Part shown: one piece after another, positions 16,640 to 24,783 of the stretch | Layout: each line of letters opens with the position of its first letter | Numbering within the stretch: position 1 is the stretch's first letter | Source of the DNA: Flavobacteriaceae bacterium | Lineage (GTDB): Bacteria; Bacteroidota; Bacteroidia; Flavobacteriales; Flavobacteriaceae | DNA length: 28,857 nt | Reading direction: 5' to 3' | Assembly: GCA_030829155.1 (NCBI GenBank) | Contig: JAURBD010000003.1 | Span: 1-28,857, forward strand | Made by a program: the position numbers and the translations under genes | The notes under the pieces: generated by a model | Told to the model about the DNA's origin: nothing | Seen by the model: only the letters and a program-made list of their open reading frames with translations | The model's database searches: none

Positions 16640-17790
16640 GACTAGCACTAAAATTAGCGTTCAAGAATCTTTGGGGTGCAGGAACAAGAACTGTTCTCAA
16701 TGTTTTGGTTCTTTCTTTTTCATTTGTGATCATAATTTTACTCAACTCCATTATAGATGGTTGGGACCAACAGGCTCAAAAAGATAGTATTGCTTGGGAG
16801 TTTGGAGAAGGGCATTTACTGCACAAACAATATGACCCATTGGATTCTTTTACTATTCTCGATGGACATGGGCCCATCCCAAAAAATCAATTGGGCATAA
16901 CCCCAATATTGGTGTATCAAGCAACCATTTATCCTCAGGGCAGGATGAAAGGAATTGTATTAAAAGGGATTGATTCTAACCAAACGATTTTGGAACTTCC
17001 TATTGAGAAAGTAAAAACAAGTGAGGCAAAATTTCCGGTAATTATCGGAAAGCGTTTGGCTGAATCTGCCAAACTAAACAAGGGAGATGAGGTTCAAATT
17101 CGATGGCGAGATAAAAACGGAACTTACGATGCAAACACCTTGACCATTGTCGATGTTTTTGATTCCAACGTCCCAAATATTGATAACGGGCAAATATGGA
17201 TGGACATCAAGACCCTCTGGGAAATGACCGACTTGAACCAAGAAGCTTCATTTTTTGTGGCAGATAAAAATTACAAGGTAGAAGCTTTTTCACTCTGGCG
17301 GTTCAAAAGTCAAGAAGCATTATTAAAGCAGCTCAAAGATTTGATCAACCAAAAGAAAACAGGCCAAGCCATTATTTATTTATTGCTTATGGCAATTGCC
17401 TTACTTGCTGTTTTTGACACCCAAATTCTTTCCATTTTTCGAAGACAAAAAGAAATAGGCACATACATTGCTTTGGGAATGACTCGCAGTAGGGTGGTTC
17501 GTTTGTTTACCATTGAAGGAAGCATGTACAGTATTTTGGCACTAATTGTAGGAAGCATTTATGGAATCCCTTTTTTCATGTATTTAGCCCAGGTTGGTTT
17601 CGCAGTTCCACCTGCAGATCAAAAAATGGGAATTGCTATTGCAGAAGTAATTTTCCCTATTTATGGGATCAAACTCGTAGTGAGTACCATCTTATTGGTG
17701 GTAATAAGCGCAACAATTGTAAGTTATTTACCAGCAAGAAAAATAGCAAAACTCAATCCTGTTTTGGCACTTAAAGGAAAGCAGCAATGA
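16636..17790 (+). CDS. FtsX/LolC-E-type ABC permease (first)
   Basis: A 384-residue inner-membrane subunit with the MacB/LolCE layout: TM1 at ~20-40, a large periplasmic domain (~41-240), then TM2 ~244-262, TM3 ~294-318 and TM4 ~342-365. The coupling segment KEIGTYIALGMTRSRV (~272-287) and the C-terminal PARKIAKLNPVLALKG are hallmarks of the FtsX-like permease family. The start overlaps the ATPase stop (ATGA at 16636) and the end overlaps the second permease (ATGA at 17787), so translation is probably coupled and the two permeases made in equal amounts. The pair suggests a LolC/LolE-like heterodimer that extracts a lipid-linked substrate from the outer leaflet. Confidence 0.9.
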   Translation: MRLALKLAFKNLWGAGTRTVLNVLVLSFSFVIIILLNSIIDGWDQQAQKDSIAWEFGEGHLLHKQYDPLDSFTILDGHGPIPKNQLGITPILVYQATIYPQGRMKGIVLKGIDSNQTILELPIEKVKTSEAKFPVIIGKRLAESAKLNKGDEVQIRWRDKNGTYDANTLTIVDVFDSNVPNIDNGQIWMDIKTLWEMTDLNQEASFFVADKNYKVEAFSLWRFKSQEALLKQLKDLINQKKTGQAIIYLLLMAIALLAVFDTQILSIFRRQKEIGTYIALGMTRSRVVRLFTIEGSMYSILALIVGSIYGIPFFMYLAQVGFAVPPADQKMGIAIAEVIFPIYGIKLVVSTILLVVISATIVSYLPARKIAKLNPVLALKGKQQ

Positions 17791-19061
17791 TAAAATTTAT
17801 TTTTAAAGGAATTATTCGAGACAGCAGCAAAAGCCTTATCCCCGTTTTGGTAATTACTGTTGGGGTAATGGTTACGGTTTTGATGTCGGGCTTTTTGAGA
17901 GGGGTACTTTCCGATATCGTAAATCAAAACGCCAAATTGGACACAGGTCATCTCAAAATAATGACCCGACCCTATGCAGAAAATAAAGACCAAATGCCAA
18001 ACGATCTGGCTTTACTAGACCTACAAGATTTACAGGAAGATTTAAAACAAAAATTCCCCAATGTTTTGTGGACTCCAAGGATTAAGTTTGGAGGAATAAT
18101 CGATGTCCCTGACTCCAATGGAAATACCAAAAAACAAGGCCCTGGATTGGGAATGGCTTTGGCAATTCTAGATACGACCTCTGGAGAATTGGAACGTTTA
18201 AATTTAAAAAAGTCGATTCAAAAAGGAAGACTTCCAATGCGAAAAGGAGAAATTGTTTTGAGTGATGCTTATGCAGAAAAACTAAAAATATCTCCCGGAG
18301 AAGAAATCACTTATTTTGGAACAACAATGGAGGGGAGTATGGTTTTCCAAAACTTTGTAATGACTGGAACCATTTATTTTGGATCCCCTTTGTTGGATAA
18401 AGGAACCTTTATTATTGACATCAAAGACGCCCAAGACATGCTCGATATGGAGGACGGTACTGGAGAACTTTTGGGCTATTTCGACTCAAAAATTTACAAC
18501 GATATTGAGGCATCAAAAATAGCCAATGAATTCAATTCTCAATACAGCAGTAGTACAGATGAATACGCTCCAAAAATGGTTACCTTAAAACAGCAAAATG
18601 ATTTAAAAACCTCTCTTGATGTTGCAGAATCTTTTAATGCGATTTTCATTTTCATTTTCATCTTTGCCATGTCTCTGGTTCTTTGGAATACAGGCCTTAT
18701 TGGTGGGCTCAGGCGTTACAAAGAATTTGGAATCCGCATAGCTCTTGGTGAATCCAAAAGAAACGTATTCGGTTTGCTGCTTGCAGAAGCTTCAATCATA
18801 GGATTGATCGGGTCACTTATTGGAACAATATTGGGAATAGGATTGTGTTACTACCTTCAAGAAGTGGGAATTGATATTTCAAAGGATGTCGAAAATTCAA
18901 CCATCATAATGCCATCAATTGTTAGAGCTCACGTATCGACTAACCTCTTATTTATTGGATTTATTCCCGGTTTATTTTCAATGTTATTGGGAACAGCACT
19001 CGCAGGGAGAGGTATTTTTAAAAGAGAAACCGCACGTTTGTTCAAGGAATTAGAAGTTTAA
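17787..19061 (+). CDS. FtsX/LolC-E-type ABC permease (second)
   Basis: A 424-residue inner-membrane protein with the same four-helix layout: TM1 at ~12-33, a periplasmic domain of ~240 residues, TM2 ~280-303, and two further helices in the last 110 residues. The coupling element RRYKEFGIRIALGESKRNV resembles RxKEFGxxxAxGxxR of the family. Its periplasmic domain is longer than that of the first permease and differs in sequence, so this is a heterodimer partner rather than a recent duplication. In Lol systems LolC recruits the LolA carrier and LolE binds the lipoprotein; which role each has here cannot be assigned. It is followed 13 nt later by the LolA-like carrier gene. Confidence 0.9.
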   Translation: MIKFIFKGIIRDSSKSLIPVLVITVGVMVTVLMSGFLRGVLSDIVNQNAKLDTGHLKIMTRPYAENKDQMPNDLALLDLQDLQEDLKQKFPNVLWTPRIKFGGIIDVPDSNGNTKKQGPGLGMALAILDTTSGELERLNLKKSIQKGRLPMRKGEIVLSDAYAEKLKISPGEEITYFGTTMEGSMVFQNFVMTGTIYFGSPLLDKGTFIIDIKDAQDMLDMEDGTGELLGYFDSKIYNDIEASKIANEFNSQYSSSTDEYAPKMVTLKQQNDLKTSLDVAESFNAIFIFIFIFAMSLVLWNTGLIGGLRRYKEFGIRIALGESKRNVFGLLLAEASIIGLIGSLIGTILGIGLCYYLQEVGIDISKDVENSTIIMPSIVRAHVSTNLLFIGFIPGLFSMLLGTALAGRGIFKRETARLFKELEV

Positions 19062-19074
19062 CCAAAAGAAAACC

Positions 19075-19824
19075 ATGAAAAAAATATTATTTGTACTGTT
19101 ATTTTGCGCTTATTTTTCGAATCATTTATCAGCTCAGCAAAGTAGTAAGGAAGCGCTTGAAATCATAAAAAAAATCGATAAAAACATGTTTTCTGAAACA
19201 CAGATTATTACTTCAGAAATGATTGTTTATGGCAAACGAAAGAGCCGGACAATACGCTCAAAAGGATACTCCAAAGGACAGCAAAACAACTTTACGCAAT
19301 ACCTTTCTCCAGAAAGGGAAAAAGGAACAAAGATGCTAAAATTAGACAATCGCTTATGGATTTATTCGCCCACCACAGACAGAACCATACAACTGTCAGG
19401 CCATTTGTTGCGGCAATCTGTAATGGGATCCGACCTTTCCTATGAAGACATGATGGAAGAACGCAAACTCTCGGAATTGTACAATACCAAAATTGTTGGA
19501 GAAGAAACCTATCAGGGCAGACCAAGCTGGATAATGGAACTTAGAGCTTTTGTGGACGATCTGGCGTATGACAAACGAATCTTATGGGTTGATAAAAATA
19601 GATTTGTTCCTCTAAAAGAAAACCTTTATGCTAAAAGCGGGGTTCTACTCAAAACAACTTTGTTTATGGATATCAAGCAAATCGATGGCAGGTGGTACCC
19701 CACTCGATGGAACTACAAAGATGAACTCAAAGATGGAAAGGGAACAGATTTTGTAATTCTAGACATTAAATTCAATCCAGCAATTTCAGATGAATATTTT
19801 TCTAAATCGATTTTAAGAAAATAA
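19075..19824 (+). CDS. LolA-like periplasmic carrier (outer membrane lipoprotein-sorting family)
   Basis: A 249-residue exported protein; signal peptide residues 1-21 end in S-A-Q-Q. The mature chain matches the LolA-like 'outer membrane lipoprotein-sorting protein' family (Pfam LolA_like): SRTIRSKGYSKGQ, SPEREKGTKMLKL, LWIYSPTTDRTIQLSGH, LRQSVMGSDLSYEDM and late PTRWNYKDELKDGKGT. Such proteins have the half-barrel fold that shields a lipid tail in the periplasm. It is the last gene of the operon and is followed by a terminator. In this setting it would receive a lipid or lipoprotein from the two permeases and bring it to the outer membrane, perhaps to the barrel protein encoded three genes upstream. 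The cargo is unknown. Confidence 0.9.
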   Translation: MKKILFVLLFCAYFSNHLSAQQSSKEALEIIKKIDKNMFSETQIITSEMIVYGKRKSRTIRSKGYSKGQQNNFTQYLSPEREKGTKMLKLDNRLWIYSPTTDRTIQLSGHLLRQSVMGSDLSYEDMMEERKLSELYNTKIVGEETYQGRPSWIMELRAFVDDLAYDKRILWVDKNRFVPLKENLYAKSGVLLKTTLFMDIKQIDGRWYPTRWNYKDELKDGKGTDFVILDIKFNPAISDEYFSKSILRK

Positions 19825-19842
19825 ACTTGAGTTAAGGTCATA

Positions 19843-19866
19843 AAAAAGGCATCAAAGCGCCTTTTT
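19843..19866. terminator. Intrinsic terminator of the Lol-like operon
   Basis: AAAAAGGC (19843-19850), 8-nt loop, GCCTTTTT (19859-19866). It lies 18 nt after the LolA-like stop and just beyond the stop of the converging gene at 19885. The A run on the left side makes it usable in both directions. Confidence 0.75.
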
Positions 19867-19884
19867 AAATAAATTGGATTTTTT

Positions 19885-20694
19885 TTAGCGGTCTTTCCCA
19901 GCTAAATCAAAAATTCCTTTCTTGGTGTTTACGTGTCCTATGTGAACATAAATTTGATCTTCATGGGCGCCATCAACCATACTCCAAAACGTTTTTCTGG
20001 CCTTAGTAGCTTCTTCAGAGTCTGTATTTTTTGCAGTAACTGCTTTTGCAAATTCAACCAAATTCGTGTAACACTGCCATACTTCAATATCAGAACTTGT
20101 TCCCATGTAGTGGTAAGAAACCCCACCAGACAATGAAGACCCATTATCAACAGAACTTTTGATTCTCCAGTCAAAAAATGCTTTCCCCATTTTTCCCCAT
20201 GCTCCAGAAGAATTGTATTTTCCTACTACCATAACAAAAGGGGTGTCAAAATCAGCCTTGTCGGATTGATAATACCCTGTTGATTTGTATGCAGCCCTAA
20301 CTTCATCTGAATGTCCGTTGGAAAAAGATCTGTACTCTCTCCACTCCAATTTAAGAGCTTCTTTGACACTTTCATCCTCCATTGCATTTATTTTGGCTCT
20401 AATGTTTGCATTGGCAATATCAGCATCCTTGTGAAAATCTTCCATGGATTTGTATTGGGTGTAAATAACAAAGGTGTGACCCGATCCATACCAGTGTCTA
20501 AAAAGCCATTCTCCAGTCATTGTTCTGTTTTCTCCCAACGACATATCTGTGAACTTTTTGTGGAGTTCAACAAATCTCGGAATTTCAGAAATCGAAACAT
20601 CATTAATGTAAAGAGCAGACTCATAACTGACATCATCTTGTGCATATGTGAGCGAAGACAAGAAAGCGATAAATAATAATAATAGTTTTTTCAT
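19885..20694 (-). CDS. Secreted protein with tandem ferredoxin-like (dimeric alpha/beta-barrel) domains
   Basis: 269 residues from the ATG at 20694; the open frame also reaches a TTG two codons earlier, but the ATG directly precedes a normal signal peptide (KKLLLLFIAFLSSLTYAQ). The mature protein has two similar halves, each starting with a beta strand and a 'helix, HW/FVIY strand' pattern (for example ISEIPRFVELHKKF then GSGHTFVIYTQYKSMEDF; later FVMVVGKYN then IEVWQCYTNLVEF). This resembles the ABM/EthD/NIPSNAP class of dimeric alpha/beta-barrel proteins, but no family can be named and no catalytic residue is evident. Its function is unknown. The gene is monocistronic and converges on the Lol-like operon across a shared terminator. 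Confidence 0.65.
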   Translation of the reverse strand: MKKLLLLFIAFLSSLTYAQDDVSYESALYINDVSISEIPRFVELHKKFTDMSLGENRTMTGEWLFRHWYGSGHTFVIYTQYKSMEDFHKDADIANANIRAKINAMEDESVKEALKLEWREYRSFSNGHSDEVRAAYKSTGYYQSDKADFDTPFVMVVGKYNSSGAWGKMGKAFFDWRIKSSVDNGSSLSGGVSYHYMGTSSDIEVWQCYTNLVEFAKAVTAKNTDSEEATKARKTFWSMVDGAHEDQIYVHIGHVNTKKGIFDLAGKDR

Positions 20695-20841
20695 AATCAA
20701 TAGTAATTGTGGTTTTTACATAAAAATACCTATTTTATTGATAAATGCTACTATTTATTTAGTTTTAAGGAAACCTATAAATAATTTGGAAGCAGGAAAC
20801 AGGAAGAAATTTGAGAAAATGTTTTGAACTAAATGGTTTTT

Positions 20842-21783
20842 TCAATAGCCTTTTGATTTATTAACCGTATGATGAAGTTCTTTGTTTTTTAGAAGACGAT
20901 TAACGTTTTTCATAATTTGTTTTACTCCTGCCAAAGGGTTTGTTATGCTAGCAATATGAGGAGTAATATTTACTTTGGGGTTCTTCCATAGGGGGCTATT
21001 TTTGGGTAAAGGCTCTTGTTCAAAAACATCCAAAAAAGCTCCGGATAACTTCCCCGTATCAAGGGCATCGATAATATCGTTTTCTACCTGAACCCCACCC
21101 CTTGAAACATTGATTAGATAAGTCGATGGAGAGCATTGCTCAAAAAGGGTTTTAGACAATAATCCATGAGTTTGATCAGTGTAAGGTACCGTACAAACAA
21201 GAACGTTACAGGCGCTTAAAAATGAATTTAATTCACCTTCACAGTAAGTAATAATTTCTGCAATACTTTTTTTAGTAGGACTGTAACCTACAACAGGAAA
21301 CCCCATAAATTTTAATTTTTTTGCGGCATCAGACCCCAAGGTTCCCATACCCAATACACCGACTTTAATTGCTCTTTCAGCTGGACCATCATGATCCCAT
21401 TTTCGATCCCTTTGGTGTTGTTGAAACTTGGACCATTTACGTTGATAATACAATACTGCAAAAAGAATGTAATTGCTCATTGAAAATGAAAGTAGGGGAT
21501 CTACGATTCTACTGATTGGAACCTGTGGATACAATCTGGAGTCGTTAACTAAATGGTCTACACCAGCCCCAAGTGAATAGTAAATTTTAGCATTGGTAAA
21601 AGGCAAAAGAGTTCCTTTGGGATGATTCCATAGTAGCAGTACATCTACGGTTTGAGGGGATGAAACATTGGGGCCAACTTCTAGACTTATGTTTTTATTA
21701 AAATCATCGAAAGCTTTTGTCCATTTAATTACCTCAGCTTCTGATGCAATGATTACCCAACGTAAATCTTCAAGTTTACTCAC
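20842..21783 (-). CDS. GhrA-like NAD(P)-dependent 2-hydroxyacid dehydrogenase
   Basis: A 313-residue cytoplasmic enzyme, probably a glyoxylate/hydroxypyruvate reductase or related 2-ketoacid reductase. The cofactor loop is VGVLGMGTLGSDAA (residues ~141-154). The catalytic triad is R228 (INVSRGG), E257 (DVFEQEP) and H276 (NITPHIAS). The N-terminal SLGAGVDHL at 70-78 is the substrate-loop signature of this family. The start is GTG at 21783, inside the end of the upstream alpha/beta-hydrolase gene (8-nt overlap), which points to coupled translation. The overlap suggests the hydrolase may release a ketoacid or hydroxyacid used here, but this is inference. Confidence 0.88.
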   Translation of the reverse strand: MSKLEDLRWVIIASEAEVIKWTKAFDDFNKNISLEVGPNVSSPQTVDVLLLWNHPKGTLLPFTNAKIYYSLGAGVDHLVNDSRLYPQVPISRIVDPLLSFSMSNYILFAVLYYQRKWSKFQQHQRDRKWDHDGPAERAIKVGVLGMGTLGSDAAKKLKFMGFPVVGYSPTKKSIAEIITYCEGELNSFLSACNVLVCTVPYTDQTHGLLSKTLFEQCSPSTYLINVSRGGVQVENDIIDALDTGKLSGAFLDVFEQEPLPKNSPLWKNPKVNITPHIASITNPLAGVKQIMKNVNRLLKNKELHHTVNKSKGY

Positions 21784-22762
21784 GGATATTAGATTTCAAA
21801 GTTTTCTCCATAAAAGATTTTGAGAAAGCCATTGCCTGAGTTCTTACTTCAGGATTACCTCCCAAATCAACCCCGCGTTCAACACAAAAGAGAAGTCCTA
21901 ATTTTTGAAGGATTGGGTTTGACATTGGAAGTTGTAAATAGTTCATCAAGACATCACCATCTTCGGTTAGCGTAAACATACAGTCTTTAAAGCTGTATCC
22001 TTTTTCGTTTCTTTTAATAGCTAATTCACTGTCAAAACTATGATGGGCATTTGGATAAACGGTAATATCAATATTGGTTTTTTCTTTCAATTTATCGACA
22101 AGTAGCCTACAAGGTTCTGCAGGGGTCCAGTTGTCTATCTCACCCGCAAGAATATGAATTGGAGCTTGGGTAAAATCTGTGTTTTCGGGATTGATAAAAC
22201 AAGGAGGATAAAAGGCCAAATGAGAAGCGAAAGCATATTCTTTGGTAATTGCATTTTTTAGCGGCAACCATCCCGAAAACAAGGAAACCCCACCTCCCAG
22301 GCTCCAGCCTGTTATCGAAACTTTTTCGGGGTCTATGTTGGGATGCTTCGACAGCTTTTCTAATGCCCGATAGGCATCCAAAATAATGGCAGCTGTGGTT
22401 ACTTGATCTTGAGAACCAACCGTTGAGGTAATGTCTCTGCTTTTAAAACTGTTGAGTTCAAAAGTTGCAAAGCCCTCTTTTTGATACATTTCCATGTAAT
22501 CAAGATGGTGTTTTTTCCATCCCAAACTTCCGGCTACCCCAATTATCAAAGCATATTTTTTTGTTGGATTTAAAGAATCTACGGGAAGGGTTAACTGACC
22601 ATAAACTTCTTGTTTTTGTTGATTTTCAAGATCCAGAATAACATCGCTAAATGCAAAGGGATTGGCACTTTCGAACGAGATCTTTTCTCTTTGGATTTGA
22701 CTTTGAACGTTGAGCGAAGAAATTAAAAAAAGAAGAAAAAATAGGGTTACTGACGTTTTCAA
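21776..22762 (-). CDS. Secreted dienelactone hydrolase / acyl-CoA thioesterase-like alpha/beta hydrolase
   Basis: A 328-residue exported hydrolase. The signal peptide VTLFFLLFLISSLNVQSQ is complete only with the TTG start at 22762; no in-frame ATG serves. The nucleophile elbow GWSLGG gives S154, the likely acid is D210 (LAGEIDNW), and the His is H241 (NAHHSFD), the usual Ser-Asp-His order of dienelactone-hydrolase-like enzymes. A PPCF segment at 186-189 is typical of a subgroup annotated as 'prolyl oligopeptidase or DLH family'. The substrate is unknown, probably an ester or lactone in the periplasm. It overlaps the downstream 2-hydroxyacid dehydrogenase by 8 nt. A TAATCTTTA element ~15-20 nt upstream of the start may be its promoter box. 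Confidence 0.82.
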   Translation of the reverse strand: MKTSVTLFFLLFLISSLNVQSQIQREKISFESANPFAFSDVILDLENQQKQEVYGQLTLPVDSLNPTKKYALIIGVAGSLGWKKHHLDYMEMYQKEGFATFELNSFKSRDITSTVGSQDQVTTAAIILDAYRALEKLSKHPNIDPEKVSITGWSLGGGVSLFSGWLPLKNAITKEYAFASHLAFYPPCFINPENTDFTQAPIHILAGEIDNWTPAEPCRLLVDKLKEKTNIDITVYPNAHHSFDSELAIKRNEKGYSFKDCMFTLTEDGDVLMNYLQLPMSNPILQKLGLLFCVERGVDLGGNPEVRTQAMAFSKSFMEKTLKSNIRE

Positions 22763-22854
22763 AATAAAAATATTTAAAGATTACTAATGTAAAAACACAT
22801 TCAATATAGCACCTTATTTGAAACAGCACCAATAAATAGAACTAAAATCGAGAG

Positions 22855-23514
22855 CTACAAAAGAGAATCTTTAATTTCTTGGTAATGAAAAAAGTTGAAT
22901 CCTTTGGGGTTTGATTGGGAGATATTGACCATCGATTGAGCTACGGAATAAGCATCAATAGGCTTGAAGTTTGGAGGCATAAGAAATGAAAACAAAGGCA
23001 TAATCCATTGTGCGATTTGCTCACCAGGTCTTTTTTCATTTCGTTTTCCCAACAATAGTGAGGGACGAAAAACAGAACAGCACGATAATTTTAAATCAAA
23101 AACAGCCTGTTCGATTTCTCCTTTGAGCTTTAAATAAAAATTAGAACTTTTGTGATCTGCACCCTGAGAGGATACAAACAAAAAATGTTTTACTTGATGT
23201 TTTTTACAAGCTTTGGCAAGGTTGTAGATGATGTCAAAATCAATTTTACGGTAAGCATCTTTATCCCCTTTTACCTGAGCTTGTGTTGTACCAATTGAAG
23301 CAAAAACAATTTCACTATTTTCAAGGGTTTGCTCGATGGCTTTTTGATCCAAAAAGTCAATAAGGTGAGCATTAAATTTAATGTTATTAACCAAAAAAGG
23401 TCTTCGTGTGACTACATTAATCTTACTGTAACGATCATCTTTCAACAGGATTTCTAGAAGGGAACTCCCAATCAACCCAGTTGCTCCAAATAAAGTCACT
23501 TCTTTTCCTTTCAT
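22855..23514 (-). CDS. TIP30/HTATIP2-like NAD(P)-binding protein
   Basis: A 219-residue atypical short-chain dehydrogenase. The cofactor loop GATGLIG is at residues 10-16, an ASIGTTQ segment follows beta-4, and a Y-x-x-x-K pair is seen in FYLKLKGEIE after FVSSQGAD. These are the marks of the small NAD(P)-binding family that includes human TIP30 and bacterial 'oxidoreductase/ NAD-dependent epimerase' proteins of ~215 residues. The reaction is unknown. It begins 10 nt after the stop of the secreted RidA gene and so is probably in the same transcript; the hydrolase gene downstream lies 92 nt further on and may have its own start of transcription. Confidence 0.85.
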   Translation of the reverse strand: MKGKEVTLFGATGLIGSSLLEILLKDDRYSKINVVTRRPFLVNNIKFNAHLIDFLDQKAIEQTLENSEIVFASIGTTQAQVKGDKDAYRKIDFDIIYNLAKACKKHQVKHFLFVSSQGADHKSSNFYLKLKGEIEQAVFDLKLSCCSVFRPSLLLGKRNEKRPGEQIAQWIMPLFSFLMPPNFKPIDAYSVAQSMVNISQSNPKGFNFFHYQEIKDSLL

Positions 23515-23524
23515 AAGTATAAGT

Positions 23525-23965
23525 TTAATCCTTTAAAACTGCCCAGCATTCCAATTCAATACGTGCATTTAAAGCAAGACCACTTCCAGCGAAAGCACTT
23601 CTTGCAGGTAATCTATTAGGTTTAAAAAAACTTTTGTACGCTTTTGACATTTGAGGCCAATCTTTAATATCTGCTAGCATACATGTACATTTAAAAACGT
23701 TATCAATAGAACTTCCCATGTACTTTAGGGTTTCACTAATATTTTTGAGTGCCTGAATTGTTTCGGGAACAATTCCTCCTTCAACTAGAGTTCCATCGGA
23801 GGTGGTTCCCAGTTCTCCTGACAAGTAAATGATGTTGTTAACCAGAGTTGCTTGTGAAAAAGGATAACCTTTCTGTAGATGATCGTTACTATTGATGTAT
23901 CGGATCTGTTGTGCTGATAAACTTACACAAACAAAAGAGGCTAGAAGGATGGATAATAATTTCAT
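23525..23965 (-). CDS. Exported RidA (YjgF/YER057c/UK114) family protein
   Basis: A 146-residue protein with a signal peptide (LLSILLASFVCVSLSAQQ) ahead of a complete ~125-residue RidA domain. RidA proteins are usually cytoplasmic deaminases of reactive imines or enamines such as 2-aminoacrylate. The arginine that binds the substrate carboxylate is present: R122 in LPARSAFAG, unlike the fused RidA-like domain elsewhere in this window. A strong Y-L-S-G element (IIYLSGELG) and the closing IELECWAVL are normal for the family. Location in the periplasm is unusual, since the known substrates arise in the cytoplasm. It is the first gene of a leftward unit with the TIP30-like gene. TATCTTTA lies only 11 nt before the ATG (TAAAGATA at 23976-23983, + strand). 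Confidence 0.88.
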   Translation of the reverse strand: MKLLSILLASFVCVSLSAQQIRYINSNDHLQKGYPFSQATLVNNIIYLSGELGTTSDGTLVEGGIVPETIQALKNISETLKYMGSSIDNVFKCTCMLADIKDWPQMSKAYKSFFKPNRLPARSAFAGSGLALNARIELECWAVLKD

Positions 23966-24032
23966 GAGTTTTATTTAAAGATACTATTTCCATCGATGCG
24001 AGTAGCATTGGGAAACAAATATTACTTACAAA

Positions 24033-24061
24033 TTGCAAGTATTAAGTTTTTTCGTAAATTG
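24033..24061 (+). promoter_or_regulatory. Predicted promoter of the NTF2-like lipoprotein gene
   Basis: TTG at 24033-24035 and TAAATTG at 24055-24061 are separated by 19 nt. This agrees with the TTG / TANNTTTG promoter of Bacteroidota, and gives a 5' leader of ~20 nt before the ATG at 24090. Confidence 0.4.
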
Positions 24062-24089
24062 AAATCTATTAATCATAACTACATTTAAA

Positions 24090-24653
24090 ATGAAAAAGTT
24101 AATTTATTTGATTCTCTCAGCTCCAATAATCTTTTCATCTTGTAATCAAGCTCCAGCAGGACCATCAGCTGAAGACCAAGCTGTTTTCGAGAAAAATATT
24201 GCTACATTTCAATCTTTTGCTCAGAATTTTAACGAAGAAAACCTAGACGGATTGATGTCTTTGGTTGCAGATTCTGTAAAGTGGTCGCCACCGTACTATA
24301 ACGAAAACAAGATGTTGGGTTATGACGATTTCAGTGCTGCATTAACGGGTTATTTCGACAACTTTGAAGACATAACCTTTGTAGAAGGAAAAGGTCTAAT
24401 AGGATCTGACAAAGGATTCTGGGGAGGGTCTACTTTCTCAAGTGGAAGTGCAGATCCCAATCCCAATATTCTTCGGGTTTATGGAACTTGGATGACTACA
24501 CACACAGCAACAGGAGCTCCGGCTAACAACAAATGGTATGCTGTTATCTCGTTTGACGAAGACGGTAAAATTGCTACATTCTCCGATTGGATGGATGTGA
24601 ACGGTATGAATGTTCAGATCGAGCAATACGTTGCATCTCAGGAAGCAGAATAA
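24090..24653 (+). CDS. NTF2/SnoaL-like lipoprotein
   Basis: A 187-residue lipoprotein: a short signal with lipobox FSSC (Cys18) precedes a ~150-residue NTF2-like domain. The pattern is typical: a first helix with FQSFAQNFNEENLDGL, then LMSLVADSVKWSPP, a helix around DDFSAALTGYFDNF, and long beta strands such as LRVYGTWMTTHTATG and WYAVISFDEDGKIATFSDW. NTF2/SnoaL folds form a cone-shaped pocket and include enzymes and binding proteins; no Asp-His dyad could be assigned with confidence, so function is open. It has its own predicted promoter and terminator and is therefore a single-gene unit on the cell envelope. Confidence 0.75.
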   Translation: MKKLIYLILSAPIIFSSCNQAPAGPSAEDQAVFEKNIATFQSFAQNFNEENLDGLMSLVADSVKWSPPYYNENKMLGYDDFSAALTGYFDNFEDITFVEGKGLIGSDKGFWGGSTFSSGSADPNPNILRVYGTWMTTHTATGAPANNKWYAVISFDEDGKIATFSDWMDVNGMNVQIEQYVASQEAE

Positions 24654-24670
24654 TTTATTTACAATCAATT

Positions 24671-24697
24671 AAAAACCCTCTAAATAGATGGTTTTTT
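24671..24697 (+). terminator. Intrinsic terminator after the NTF2-like gene
   Basis: AAAAACC (24671-24677) pairs with GGTTTTT (24690-24696). A C/T mismatch follows, then TCT/AGA with an AAAT loop, and a T run completes it. It lies 18 nt after the stop at 24653. Confidence 0.6.
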
Positions 24698-24731
24698 GAT
24701 TTCAAAGGTTTTCAAAACACTAAAGTATTAG

Positions 24732-24760
24732 TTGCAACCTACAACTATTTTGATATCTTG
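24732..24760 (+). promoter_or_regulatory. Predicted promoter of the gene at 24784
   Basis: TTG at 24732-24734 and TATCTTG at 24754-24760 with a 19-nt spacer, the same architecture and spacing as at 24033-24061. It lies between a terminator and the next ATG, as expected for an independent unit. Confidence 0.45.
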
Positions 24761-24783
24761 AATAGAATTTTAAAAACAACAAA

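Noticed and set aside
22647..22832. Leftward frame across the start of the alpha/beta hydrolase
   Set aside because: It overlaps the hydrolase in another frame; the hydrolase frame has the signal peptide and catalytic motifs.
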